Below, one piece after another: positions 9,075 to 17,951 of a stretch of DNA of 64,000 nt; the stretch's first letter is position 1, and the number at the start of each line of letters is the position of its first letter. Source of the stretch: JAIROC01 sp031553535 (GTDB taxonomy: Bacteria; Bacteroidota; Bacteroidia; Bacteroidales; WCHB1-69); assembly GCA_031553535.1 (NCBI GenBank), contig JAVBLM010000044.1, positions 10,196 to 74,195 on the forward strand, written 5' to 3'. The notes under the pieces are model-generated. The model was given only the letters and a program-made list of their open reading frames with translations. It was not told the DNA's origin and did no database searches. The translations under genes and the position numbers were made by a program.

Positions 9075-9647
9075 TTATTCCTCGGATTTATATACGGAAT
9101 GTTTAAAATTTTCAGGATTATCCGTTTTTAATTTGCTGTATACTTCCAGATCCACAAAGTTCCCGTTTAGGAATTCACCATCTCGTTCTATTCCTTCAAA
9201 AGAAAATGCTAAGCGTTGAGGGATTTTTAGACCTGAAGCATTCCCTCTAGCGCATTTAATTTCAACTCGATGCATGTCTAATTTCTGAAAAGCAAATTCT
9301 ATTAATTTAGCAACAGATTGTGAAATAATTCCTTTTGTTTGAAATTTTTCAGAAAGCCAATATCCGATACCTGTTCGTTTATTTAGTTTGTCTGTATTTT
9401 TGAATCCGATCAGTCCTGCGAAACTTCCCATATAATGAATCACAAATACTAATTCGGACTTTATTGTAGAGCTAATAGAATCCTCTATATCATTGACTGT
9501 TTTGATATGATCAATGCATGGTAACCATTTTCTGAGATACTCACGCTGACTGTTTATTGTTATGAAGATATCATTGGCATCACCAAGACTTATTTGTCTC
9601 AATAAAATATTTCCTCCAATAAAAAATTGTGTTTTCTCTTTTAACAT
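9075..9647 (-). CDS. GNAT family N-acetyltransferase (RimJ/RimL-like)
   Basis: I place the start at the ATG at 9647 (190 aa). An in-frame ATG at 9836 would add 63 hydrophobic residues unlike the family and would lie upstream of the best promoter box. From 9647 the protein begins with the RimJ/L pattern (IGGNILLRQISLGDANDIF) and continues with GIGYWLSEKFQTKGI, where acetyl-CoA binding occurs, and KLDMHRVEIKCARGNASGLKIPQRLAFSFEG, a conserved family segment. It probably acetylates an N-terminal amine or a small molecule; the substrate is unknown. It follows ygiQ after about 210 bases and has its own promoter. Confidence 0.82.
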   Translation of the reverse strand: MLKEKTQFFIGGNILLRQISLGDANDIFITINSQREYLRKWLPCIDHIKTVNDIEDSISSTIKSELVFVIHYMGSFAGLIGFKNTDKLNKRTGIGYWLSEKFQTKGIISQSVAKLIEFAFQKLDMHRVEIKCARGNASGLKIPQRLAFSFEGIERDGEFLNGNFVDLEVYSKLKTDNPENFKHSVYKSEE

Positions 9648-9692
9648 ATTTTTCAAAGTTAGAAAATCTGTTCTAGGATTAGAATACTTGTG

Positions 9693-9700
9693 CAAAGATA
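9693..9700 (-). promoter_or_regulatory. Candidate -7 box of the GNAT gene
   Basis: Minus-strand TATCTTTG, followed by CA, a very typical Bacteroidota -7 box. It lies 45 bases upstream of the chosen ATG at 9647 and downstream of the longer alternative start, and so decides the start choice. Confidence 0.6.
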
Positions 9701-9857
9701 TACAAAAAAATACAACAGAATATAAAAATATATTTTTTTTTGCAACAACATATAAAAATGATAGAAACATAAGGATTGAGTTTGTTTTATGAGTTTTCTT
9801 AATTCGAAAAAATATATTTCTGCATTTTCCCTTCAATAACTTATTGAGTTGTTTTTT

Positions 9858-11612
9858 TTATATTTTTTGTTTTTTATGAATAAAGAAATATTGATTTTGT
9901 TGTTTTTTTTCAATTGGATTCGTCGCACAATAGACTTTTTTCATTGTATAAGGGTCAAGCCCTGTATAAAATATGGTAGAGGATAATGTCATAGGGGTTG
10001 GCGTGAAATCTTGAACTTGCTCCAGGTTATAATGCAAATGTTTCATTTTGTTGGCTAAAACCTGCATATCGGAGAGCTTACATGCAGGATGTGAAGAAAT
10101 AAAATAGGGGATAAGTTGTTGTTTTAAATTATATTTCGTGTTAATCTTATCAAATCTCTTTTTAAATTCGAGGAAAAAATCAAAAGATGGTTTTCTCATA
10201 CATTGGACAACCTGATCCTCGGTATGTTCCGGAGCAACTTTTAATCTGCCGGATACATGATTTCGAATTAATAAAGAAGTATAATTATCAAGATAATAAT
10301 CTTTGCTTTTTTGTTTATCTGTGCAAACTAGAAGATCGTAACGTATCCCACTACTGATATGTATTTTTTTTACAGTTGTTATCCTGGAGGCTTTTTCGTA
10401 TAGTTCAATTAATGATTTGTGATTGTAATCCAAGTTATGACAAATCTTCGGGAAAATACAAGAAGGCCTTTGACATTGTTTACAACGATGTTCATCTTTT
10501 CCTTTCATATTGTACATGTTGGCGGAAGGGCCTCCTAAATCTGATATATGACCTTTAAAATAAGGCATTTTTGCAATACGTTCAATTTCTTTTATAATAG
10601 ACTTTTCAGATCGACTGGCAATGAACTTTCCTTGATGTGCTGAAATAGTACAGAAACTACATCCTCCGAAACATCCTCTGTGAATATTTACAGAGGTATT
10701 TATCATTGTGAAGGCAGGTATCTCTCCTCGCTTGTTATATTTTGGATGAGGCAACCGCGTAAAAGGTAGATCATATACCTCGTCTAATTCTTGCTGGGAT
10801 AATATAGGGAAAGGAGGATTTACTACCAGTATTTTATCTTTTACAGGCTGGATGATTTTTTGAGCTTTAACTTTGTTCGATTCCGTTTCAATAATATTAA
10901 AGGTCTCTGCAAATTTTGTTTTTGATTTTAAACATACATCGTGAGAGTGTAGTTTAATAGCATCTTTGAACTCAGATTCCTTTTTGTTTGTCAAATAAGC
11001 AATTTGATCAATAGAGTAAAAATCTTCAGGGGATGCTTTTTCTTTTTGCTTAAACACTTGTAGAATGGATCGAATTGTTTTTTCTCCCATGCCATATATT
11101 AACAGGTCAGCCTCGCTATCATGTAAAATAGAAGGCAAAAGTTTATCCGACCAATAATCATAGTGGGTGAATCGCCGCAAAGAAGCTTCAATCCCTCCTA
11201 AAATTATCATTGAATCAGGATATAGCTTACGTACAATCTGAGAATATACAGTAGTTGCATAATCGGGCCGAAATCCGGATACATTTCCAGGGGTATAGGC
11301 ATCGGTCGATCGTAAACGCTTGGCTGCAGTATAATGATTGACCATAGAATCCATGCTTCCGGAGCTGATCCCAAAAAATAATCGAGGTTTTCCGAACTTT
11401 TTGAAATCCCGAAGGTCGTCGCGCCAATTTGGCTGAGGAATAATAGCTACACGAAATCCTTCCTGTTCAATCAACCGTCCGATAATAGGTATGCCAAAAG
11501 AAGGATGGTCGATATAAGCATCACCGGAAATAAGAACAACATCTACATAATCCCATTTACGAAGTTCAATTTCCTTTTTTGTAATGGGTAAAAATGATGT
11601 TAGATCATTCAT
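9858..11612 (-). CDS. ygiQ: YgiQ family radical SAM protein
   Basis: A 584-residue member of the YgiQ (UPF0313) family. The N-terminal YgiQ domain contains VLISGDAYIDHPSFGIPIIG (about 27-46) and an ILGGIEASLRRFTHYDYW pattern. The radical SAM 4Fe-4S motif is RGCFGGCSFCTI (CxxxCxxC, about residues 315-322). A second cysteine set (CKQCQRPSCIFPKIC) follows the HISDLGGPSANMY segment, as in the family. The reaction is not established. Last gene of the ftsE > glycosyltransferase > ygiQ run, 1 base after the glycosyltransferase stop. Confidence 0.93.
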   Translation of the reverse strand: MNDLTSFLPITKKEIELRKWDYVDVVLISGDAYIDHPSFGIPIIGRLIEQEGFRVAIIPQPNWRDDLRDFKKFGKPRLFFGISSGSMDSMVNHYTAAKRLRSTDAYTPGNVSGFRPDYATTVYSQIVRKLYPDSMIILGGIEASLRRFTHYDYWSDKLLPSILHDSEADLLIYGMGEKTIRSILQVFKQKEKASPEDFYSIDQIAYLTNKKESEFKDAIKLHSHDVCLKSKTKFAETFNIIETESNKVKAQKIIQPVKDKILVVNPPFPILSQQELDEVYDLPFTRLPHPKYNKRGEIPAFTMINTSVNIHRGCFGGCSFCTISAHQGKFIASRSEKSIIKEIERIAKMPYFKGHISDLGGPSANMYNMKGKDEHRCKQCQRPSCIFPKICHNLDYNHKSLIELYEKASRITTVKKIHISSGIRYDLLVCTDKQKSKDYYLDNYTSLLIRNHVSGRLKVAPEHTEDQVVQCMRKPSFDFFLEFKKRFDKINTKYNLKQQLIPYFISSHPACKLSDMQVLANKMKHLHYNLEQVQDFTPTPMTLSSTIFYTGLDPYTMKKVYCATNPIEKKQQNQYFFIHKKQKI

Positions 11613-11613
11613 T

Positions 11614-12528
11614 TTATATCTCGACTAATTTCCGGTATTTAAGACTGCATAAATACCCAAGTTTATATAAATTAAACAAAGTGAGGTTAGGGTATCTACT
11701 ATTGAAATTGATTAACATTAAATTTTTGTATATCCGATATTGCAAAAAGAATAATGAAGTTGTATATGTTTTCTCCAAAAACGTATAGTATTTAAGAAGA
11801 CGAATGCTTTTGATTAATGCATCCTGGTTGGAGTATTGTTCCAATAGGATTTTAAGATTTTCTACACCTTGCCTTGTTTTCTCCAAATAAACATCATTGG
11901 TATCGATTCCTGTATGATAAAGAGGATTATCGATGTGAGTAACTGTATAATCCCGTTTTTGCAGTTCAAGGCCGAATAAAGTATCTTCATGCCCGTAATT
12001 ACGTAAGAGTTCGTTGAACCGGATACGTAGAAATAAATCTTTTGTAATCAGAAAATTGAAAGTTGAAAACCTTGAATTAGGTGCTTTGTTACGTTGCTTT
12101 GCAGGTTTAGTTTCACATCGCATACCATATATCCATCTTAAATAGGAATTGGCTTTTGGTTTTTGCTGTTTATATGCAGTTCCCCCGCATACCACAATTT
12201 CTTTTCCTTTACAATAGGGGAGGTATCTTTTTATAAATTTGTTATCTATCGGTTCGGAATCACAATCTAAAAAAAGTAAATAATCATATTTTGCCTGTCC
12301 GGCTAAATAGTTCCTTGCAATAGCACGTCCTGCTTTTGTAGGGAGTTCGAATAGTTTTGTATTGGGTAAATCACGAAGTACCAAATTATCCCGTTTGCAT
12401 GTGTTATCAGAATTATCGTCTAACAATAAGATCTCAAAAGGTATTTCTGCTTGACTTGCTTGTTTATGTAATTGTTGTACGAGATTGACAGCGTTGTAAT
12501 TGTATATGGGAATTAATATAGATAACAT
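11614..12528 (-). CDS. Glycosyltransferase family 2
   Basis: A 304-residue GT-A glycosyltransferase. The N-terminal LSILIPIYNYN is the nucleotide-binding strand; LLLDDNSDN (about 35-43) and YDYLLFLDCDSEPID (about 82-96, with the DxD-like DCDS) are the donor-binding motifs. Later, YGHEDTLFGLELQKRDY is the ED-containing catalytic loop. The C-terminus has no clear membrane anchor. It lies between ftsE (5 bases) and ygiQ (1 base), so all three are probably translated from one mRNA. Donor and acceptor are unknown. Confidence 0.85.
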   Translation of the reverse strand: MLSILIPIYNYNAVNLVQQLHKQASQAEIPFEILLLDDNSDNTCKRDNLVLRDLPNTKLFELPTKAGRAIARNYLAGQAKYDYLLFLDCDSEPIDNKFIKRYLPYCKGKEIVVCGGTAYKQQKPKANSYLRWIYGMRCETKPAKQRNKAPNSRFSTFNFLITKDLFLRIRFNELLRNYGHEDTLFGLELQKRDYTVTHIDNPLYHTGIDTNDVYLEKTRQGVENLKILLEQYSNQDALIKSIRLLKYYTFLEKTYTTSLFFLQYRIYKNLMLINFNSRYPNLTLFNLYKLGYLCSLKYRKLVEI

Positions 12529-12533
12529 TATGA

Positions 12534-13286
12534 TTATTCAAGAACTTTACCATCACTAATTTGTAATACGCGTGATGGGATTTGGTTAATAATTAAGAAA
12601 TCGTGTGTGGCAACTAATACTGCGGTGCCTTTTTCTGAAATCTGTTTGAATAAATAAAAAATATCATAAGAAGATTCCGGGTCAAGATTACCTGTCGGCT
12701 CATCCGCTAAAATGATTTCAGGATCATTAACCAATGCCCTTGCAATACATACACGTTGCTGTTCACCTCCGGAGAGTTGATGAGGCATTTTATGTCCTTT
12801 TGTTTTTAAGCCGACCATATCCAAAACTTCTTCGATCCGTTCATTCCGTAATCTCTTATCCTTCCATCCGGTTACCTTAGTGACAAATTTAAGGTTTTCA
12901 AATACACTTCGATCTTGCAATAATTGGTAATCCTGGAACACAATTCCTAATTTACGTCTTAAACATTGAATGTTTTTCGTTTTTATTTTGCGCATATTAT
13001 AACCAACCACTTCTATTTCTCCTGTAGTTGGCTCGATATCACCATACATCAACTTAAGTAAATTGCTTTTGCCGGAACCTGTTTTGCCTACCACATAAAC
13101 AAATTCACCTTTATTAATAGTAAAGGAAACATCGGATAAAATGAGAATTTTTTGTTGGAAAATATCTACATTCTTTAAACGAATAACAGGAGATGTTGAT
13201 TCTTCGTTCATCGTTTCCTGAATATCAATCTCAATTGTATCATTTTCCAACATTATTTCATCGGATTGTATTGTTGAATCTGTCAT
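12534..13286 (-). CDS. ftsE: Cell-division ABC transporter ATP-binding protein FtsE
   Basis: ABC ATPase that with FtsX regulates peptidoglycan hydrolases at the septum. Walker A GKTGSGKSNLL (about residues 67-77), Q-loop VFQDYQLL, signature LSGGEQQR, Walker B IILADEPTGNLD and the switch His in VATHD are all present. The PTGEIEV and LRRKLGIVFQDYQLL pattern is FtsE-like. The first 30 residues are an acidic extension not usual in FtsE. No ftsX is adjacent here; instead a glycosyltransferase and ygiQ follow. Confidence 0.82.
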   Translation of the reverse strand: MTDSTIQSDEIMLENDTIEIDIQETMNEESTSPVIRLKNVDIFQQKILILSDVSFTINKGEFVYVVGKTGSGKSNLLKLMYGDIEPTTGEIEVVGYNMRKIKTKNIQCLRRKLGIVFQDYQLLQDRSVFENLKFVTKVTGWKDKRLRNERIEEVLDMVGLKTKGHKMPHQLSGGEQQRVCIARALVNDPEIILADEPTGNLDPESSYDIFYLFKQISEKGTAVLVATHDFLIINQIPSRVLQISDGKVLE

Positions 13287-13309
13287 GATTATACTTTAAT
13301 AATTAGTTG

Positions 13310-13317
13310 CAAAGATA
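13310..13317 (-). promoter_or_regulatory. Candidate -7 box of the ftsE operon
   Basis: Minus-strand TATCTTTG (followed by CA), 23 bases upstream of the ftsE ATG. Confidence 0.6.
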
Positions 13318-13387
13318 TAGTTTTTCAGGATAAATGATTGTTTTTTGTTGTGATTTTATATTTCATTTAAAATGGTTGTTTATATAA

Positions 13388-13420
13388 CAAAAAAGAGGCA
13401 ATTTTATTGTCTCTTTTTTG
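13388..13420 (-). terminator. Terminator of the T9SS protein gene
   Basis: Inverted repeat of A-rich AAAAAAGAG and CTCTTTTTT arms with an inner CAAT/ATTG pairing and a short loop. It lies 25-57 bases past the stop of the minus-strand gene at 13445 and before the ftsE promoter. Confidence 0.75.
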
Positions 13421-13444
13421 TTCGTAAGAAAGTTCTTATTATTA

Positions 13445-15046
13445 TTATTTGATATTCATCTTTTTTACGATTCGTTGTCCATTGAACTCCATGGTATAAA
13501 AATAAATTCCGGAAGCCAGGTTGGAAACATTTAACTCCAGCATGTTTTCTCCTGATTTTGCTTCTTCGGATGTAAATAATAACGATTGGCCATTGACATT
13601 ATAAATTGTAAATAACGCTTTCCCGTCTGTTGGAACATTGTAATTAATTAAAGTAACATCATTTGCCGGATTAGGGAAATTTTGGTTCATCGAGATATTT
13701 GTTTTATCTATATTTGTTATGTTCTGAGGAGGTATGGCGGTACGTTGAGACTGTAATGTATCATTTGACGGATTATTATCATACGAATCTATATATACCG
13801 TTATTGAGTAAGTAGATTCATTAGGAACTGTATATGAATCAGTAAATGTATGCGTAATAACACCAAAAGCATTGACCGATGGAATAATATCGGTAAGAGT
13901 TTCGATTGTTTCGCCATTAGGATTTCTTATTAATGCCGTAATATTTACATTTTGATAAACAGTATCAGGACTTTTATTTTCTAAAGTTACGCTGATATTA
14001 ATGGATTCTCCAATAATGTCTGTTTGTCCGAAAGGTTCATTAAGGCTAACAATTGCCAGGTCTTTGAAAATATCATTGTCGTAATAATAATAAGTCTTTA
14101 AAACCATTTCCCAGGTTGCCGCATCCATACTATATTCTTGAGACATAAAGAAAATATTGTTCTCCGAATTATAACCATATTTTTGTTTGGTTCCAACATA
14201 AAAATCCATTAACCCTGCATAACTGATATTTATTTCGGTTTTTGTTTCTGTTAGTAAATCACCGCTATATTGATTTGTAAGCACAATGGCATCCGGAATA
14301 CTAATAGGGATAGGGATCATTATAACAACAGTTGTAGACAAATCTCCTTTAATAGTCATTAATTTATTATTGCTGTAAGCGAAGGTTAATTGTATTGTAA
14401 TATCTAATGTTCCCATGCCTGTTGCAAAATCAGAGACATCAAAATCATTGATTGTCATTGTAGCAGAAGATGGGTTCCCATTTTGGTAGATTGGAAGGAT
14501 TTTCATCGTAAGATCCCATGATGATGTCGATTTATTATAACTATTAATAAGAATAGTATCGCAATCCCGTAATTCCAAATCTACTCCAAAAAAAGATAAT
14601 AATGAAGAAAAATCATTAACTTCATCAAAATTTCTTACTCCTTTGTATATAATGTGAATTGTGGAATCTAATGGTTGTCCTGACATGGATGAGTCTACTC
14701 GGTTATAGTAGTCTATCTGTTTATTGTTTTCATCATAAATCCATGTTTGTGACTGATATAGCCTGTTGTTTAAAAAGCGGGTACTGGAAATAATCCGGTC
14801 ACTGCCATCATAGCTTTTTATCGTAGAATCAGTATAATCTGGCGCGCCCGGAGGATAAGAGATTTCTTTAATCACTTGTTGATTATTGTTATATGTATAA
14901 ACAGTCCTCGCATAGAGTAAAGAATCATTGCCTTGAAAGCCATATTCATGAGAGTAAAGCGGTTTGTCGCCGGTAGCTTTGTGAAATTTTTGTCCGGTTG
15001 CATTTATGCTTACGGAGATAAGAATTAATAAAAATAATTTTTTCAT
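13445..15046 (-). CDS. Secreted T9SS type A sorting-domain protein
   Basis: A 533-residue exported protein. Signal peptide residues 1-18 (ending NATGQ). The N-terminal part has repeated YDxxNxxI/TxxFLN elements (about 40-120). A CARDB-like beta-sandwich (SLNEPFGQTDIIGESINISV to DSYDNNPSNDTL, about 345-435) follows. The last 80 residues are a T9SS type A sorting domain (NFPNPANDVTLINY, VNGQSLL, LASGIYFYTM, IVKKMNIK), which directs export through the PorKLMN machine and anchoring or release at the surface. Monocistronic, with a -7 box at 15091-15098 and a terminator. Confidence 0.85.
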   Translation of the reverse strand: MKKLFLLILISVSINATGQKFHKATGDKPLYSHEYGFQGNDSLLYARTVYTYNNNQQVIKEISYPPGAPDYTDSTIKSYDGSDRIISSTRFLNNRLYQSQTWIYDENNKQIDYYNRVDSSMSGQPLDSTIHIIYKGVRNFDEVNDFSSLLSFFGVDLELRDCDTILINSYNKSTSSWDLTMKILPIYQNGNPSSATMTINDFDVSDFATGMGTLDITIQLTFAYSNNKLMTIKGDLSTTVVIMIPIPISIPDAIVLTNQYSGDLLTETKTEINISYAGLMDFYVGTKQKYGYNSENNIFFMSQEYSMDAATWEMVLKTYYYYDNDIFKDLAIVSLNEPFGQTDIIGESINISVTLENKSPDTVYQNVNITALIRNPNGETIETLTDIIPSVNAFGVITHTFTDSYTVPNESTYSITVYIDSYDNNPSNDTLQSQRTAIPPQNITNIDKTNISMNQNFPNPANDVTLINYNVPTDGKALFTIYNVNGQSLLFTSEEAKSGENMLELNVSNLASGIYFYTMEFNGQRIVKKMNIK

Positions 15047-15090
15047 TTTCTTCAGATTTTAAGTTTGGGATTAAAGATATATATAATTTG

Positions 15091-15098
15091 CAAAAATA
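15091..15098 (-). promoter_or_regulatory. Candidate -7 box of the T9SS gene at 13445
   Basis: Minus-strand TATTTTTG followed by CAAA, 44 bases upstream of the start. Confidence 0.55.
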
Positions 15099-15166
15099 TA
15101 TATTTTTATTTTATCTTTCTTCTTAAATTCATAATTAACTCCGTTGAGAGCTTCGCTGTTCGTAAT

Positions 15167-15925
15167 TTATAATTCGTCATTCGTAATGGAGTCATTATTT
15201 TCCCTGTTCTTTCTTGCTTGCGCCCGTCCTTTTCGTTGGGAGATAAGGTATTTGTAATGCTTAATATGTTCATTTAGTTCATCGACAAAAGGAAGATACG
15301 CGGCTTCTCCCTCAACGACCATCAAAGCATTGATACGCTCGGTAAGAGTCCGGTAAATAGAATCGAGTTCTTTACGGACTGTTTTCATCCGCAGGTCAGT
15401 TCTTGCCATTAATTCAAGATGACGCTCTTTTTGCAATCTCTCGAATTGCTGATTGCATAAATCCAGTTCATCAATCCAATATTCCAGGCCGGATATCTTC
15501 CCTGCATCCATGGAATATTCTCCCCGGAGATCTTTTACCAAATTATAAACAGCTGCGGTTTCCTTGTCGTACGATTTTTCGGAAATTTTTCCATAGGCAT
15601 CGATAAGTATTTGCAACCGGCTGGCTGCTTGCATCACATCCGGCCGAGAATGATGGCTATAGGCTTTGATAACAAGGACTAAACCACGGGAAGCATGACC
15701 TCTGGCCGAATCCATCGCTGCCAGCCTTTGGGTAAAAGAACTTTTAAAGACTAATTTCAGGCATTCATCTTCCATTTGGAAACCGGGAAGATACAACTCT
15801 TCGAATGGTACCATGATTTTCAATGCTTCGGCAGTATATTTCCGGACTAAATTCAAGAATATGATATGGAATTGGAAATGTTCTTCATGATGAAGATTCT
15901 TGAAGGTTATTATTTCGACTTTCAT
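15167..15925 (-). CDS. DUF6261 family protein
   Basis: Start chosen at 15925 (MKVEIITFKNLHHEEHF, 252 aa). The longer frame to 16015 would add a hydrophobic stretch encoded by spacer DNA. The protein is mostly alpha-helical, with heptad-like Leu and charged positions. FKNLHHEEHFQFH near the N-terminus and the EELYLPGFQMEDECLKLVFKSS region are the features I associate with Bacteroidota DUF6261 proteins, whose function is unknown. It has no close operon partner. A six-unit 42-bp tandem array lies directly upstream. Confidence 0.7.
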   Translation of the reverse strand: MKVEIITFKNLHHEEHFQFHIIFLNLVRKYTAEALKIMVPFEELYLPGFQMEDECLKLVFKSSFTQRLAAMDSARGHASRGLVLVIKAYSHHSRPDVMQAASRLQILIDAYGKISEKSYDKETAAVYNLVKDLRGEYSMDAGKISGLEYWIDELDLCNQQFERLQKERHLELMARTDLRMKTVRKELDSIYRTLTERINALMVVEGEAAYLPFVDELNEHIKHYKYLISQRKGRAQARKNRENNDSITNDEL

Positions 15926-16032
15926 ATAGCGTAATTTTATAAGATTAATAATAAAAAAAGATAAAAGAAAAGGAAAAAAACAGGCAAACAATTCTGTTCC
16001 GGCTTTTTCCAACATAGCATTCTTCTGTTTTG

Positions 16033-16277
16033 ACTTTTATGCCGGTAAGTTCCATAATGAATTTTCTTACCGGTACTTTCCAGCAGATGAATTCCATAGT
16101 GAATTTTGTTGCCAGTACTTTCCGGTAGATAAATTCCATGGTGAATTTCCTTGCCAGTACTTCTCGGCAGGTAGATTCCACAATGAACTTCCTTGCCGGT
16201 ACTTCCTGGCAGACAAATTCCATAATGAACTTCCTTACCAGCATTTACTGGTAGGTAAATCCCATAATGAACTCCAT
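16033..16277. repeat. 42-bp tandem array, six units (family C, locus 1)
   Basis: The marker TCCATAATGAA recurs at 16051, 16093, 16135, 16177, 16219 and 16261, each 42 bases apart, with point variation. Each unit also carries a small inverted repeat such as TACCAG-N6-CTGGTA, whose arms vary between units but stay largely complementary. There is no spacer between units, so this is not CRISPR. Confidence 0.9.
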
Positions 16278-16435
16278 TATCGAGATTTCTAAACGGATTT
16301 TTTTCATAGTAGAATGTATGCAACAGGATTACAGGCAGATATTTTGTTGAATTAAAATACCTGTCAATATATTCAGAATGCCTTTTATTTTGGAAAATAC
16401 ATTTTCTGGAGACGGACGGCAAGTGGTAATAAAAG

Positions 16436-16470
16436 AAAAACCTCTTTCCGTAAAAAAGAAAGAGGTTTTT
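16436..16470. terminator. Perfect 13-bp hairpin, bidirectional terminator-like
   Basis: AAAAACCTCTTTC (16436-16448) pairs with GAAAGAGGTTTTT (16458-16470) around a 9-base loop, and the A and T tracts make it terminator-like on both strands. No gene ends close by. Together with the minus-strand -7 box at 16710 it could delimit a short RNA of about 260 bases. Confidence 0.6.
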
Positions 16471-16709
16471 ATATAATGATTGTAATGTTTTCATGGTCAG
16501 GTTCCGGCAGCAACCGGTCAATATCCACCGGATATAGTATTTTGCCCGGCTGTATACAAGTAAAAAATCCATGTAAGGAAAGAAATGGATATCTTCCCCT
16601 CTCTTTTCCTCAAAGGGGAGAAGATGATTTTGACTGTTTTCCGGTGTCATATAGAGTTCCATTTAAAATCCTTTCAAAATATATTAAATCACATGTATGA
16701 TTCTGCCTG

Positions 16710-16717
16710 CAAATATA
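16710..16717 (-). promoter_or_regulatory. Orphan -7 box
   Basis: Minus-strand TATATTTG followed by CAGG. No convincing gene follows; the hairpin at 16436-16470 would end the transcript. No -33 TTTG is visible. Confidence 0.3.
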
Positions 16718-17028
16718 TAAATATTTTATATGTAATGCTATATTTTAAATATTTTTATAATAAAATATCTAATCATAGTTTAAATCTTATTTTTTAGTAT
16801 TGTGAAAATTATAATTTGATGACAAAAATAAATTTTATTATTATAATTCCGTTTGTTTATGATAATAATCTATGGAATTAAACATTAATAGACACAGATA
16901 AACGATAAGAGCCTGCGGCTGATTTATATTTCATGGGTATTATTTCAACAGAAAACACCTGTGAATTTATCAAAAGTTGAAATAGAAGATTATCTCAATT
17001 TTTGACATCCTCAGTTTGAAAAAAGTTA

Positions 17029-17036
17029 TAACTTTG
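17029..17036 (+). promoter_or_regulatory. Candidate -7 box of dapA-holA
   Basis: TAACTTTG followed by C. It supports the dapA start at 17073 (about 30-base leader) over the longer frame opening at 17016, which would precede it. Confidence 0.6.
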
Positions 17037-17072
17037 CAAAGCAGAAATATTTTTAGCAAATATACGATACGA

Positions 17073-17951
17073 ATGAATAAGATATTTTCAGGAACAGGAG
17101 TAGCATTGGTTACCCCATTTAAACAGGATTTTTCTATTGACATTGAAAAAATTGATGTTCTGGTTAATAATGTGATAAGTAATGGAGTTGACTATATTGT
17201 TGCATTGGGAACTACCGGAGAAACTCCCACGTTGTCCTTTGCAGAGAGAAAATTGATTTTGGATACAATTATAGAATCCGTCAATGAAAGAGTTCCTGTT
17301 GTCGCAGGTATAGGTTGTAATAATCCTATAGAGGTTAATGAACAGATTCATTTCTTTGATTTGCGTAAAGTATCAGCAATTTTATCGGTAGCACCTTATT
17401 ATAACCGGCCTCAGCAAAGAGGATTGATTGCCCATTATGAGTCGATTGTAGAGCAAAGTCCATTGCCTGTGATTTTATATAATGTCCCTTCGAGAACCGG
17501 GGTAAATATAGAAGCGAATACAACATTGGAACTAGCGAAAAGAAATCCGAAAATTATCGGAATCAAAGAAGCATCCGGTAATTTTACCCAGATTATGAAT
17601 GTTATTCACAATAAGCCGAAAGATTTTCTTGTGATTTCCGGGGATGATGCTATCACATTGCCTTTGCTGGCTTGTGGAGTTGACGGAGTTATTTCCGTTG
17701 TGGCGAATGCGTTTCCTAAGGATTTTTCCAGGATGGTTCGCCTGGCATTGGATGGTAAATACAAGGAGGCAAAGGAATATCATTATAAACTTTTAAATTG
17801 TATGTCTGCCTGTTTCCAAGATGGAAGTCCTGCCGGGGTAAAAGCTTTTTTACAGGAGCAAGGTTTGATTGATGACTATATACGCTTACCTTTGGCAAGA
17901 GTAAATGATGGTACGAAAAAATTAATTCAGGATTTACTTAGCGCGTATTAG
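17073..17951 (+). CDS. dapA: 4-hydroxy-tetrahydrodipicolinate synthase
   Basis: Condenses pyruvate with aspartate semialdehyde in the diaminopimelate/lysine pathway; cytosolic, usually a tetramer. From the ATG at 17073 (292 aa) the protein aligns with the family from its first residues (FSGTGVALVTPF). LGTTGETPTLS (about 45-55) holds the catalytic Thr pair, Y136 in LYNVPSRTG and the Schiff-base lysine K165 in IGIKEASGN complete the site, and GDDAITLPLLACG follows. The frame open upstream to 17016 crosses the promoter and is rejected. The stop touches the holA start with no gap, so the two are probably translationally coupled. Confidence 0.95.
   Translation: MNKIFSGTGVALVTPFKQDFSIDIEKIDVLVNNVISNGVDYIVALGTTGETPTLSFAERKLILDTIIESVNERVPVVAGIGCNNPIEVNEQIHFFDLRKVSAILSVAPYYNRPQQRGLIAHYESIVEQSPLPVILYNVPSRTGVNIEANTTLELAKRNPKIIGIKEASGNFTQIMNVIHNKPKDFLVISGDDAITLPLLACGVDGVISVVANAFPKDFSRMVRLALDGKYKEAKEYHYKLLNCMSACFQDGSPAGVKAFLQEQGLIDDYIRLPLARVNDGTKKLIQDLLSAY

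Larger units (their letters stand above)
15926..17028. other. 1.1-kb gene-free region with a tandem array and a hairpin
   Basis: Holds the six-unit 42-bp array (16033-16277), a strong hairpin (16436-16470) and a minus-strand -7 box (16710-16717). A frame of 241 codons on the minus strand (15937-16662) is open only because the 42-bp unit is a multiple of 3 without stops; the hairpin lies inside it, and I do not call it a gene. The rest is AT-rich without recognisable genes. Confidence 0.7.

Noticed and set aside
9648..9836. N-terminal extension of the GNAT gene
   Set aside because: Extra 63 residues are hydrophobic and basic spacer translation; the best promoter box lies inside them.
15937..16662. 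241-codon ORF with 14-residue repeats
   Set aside because: Runs through the 42-bp array and contains a strong terminator hairpin; the N-terminal part is unrelated spacer DNA.
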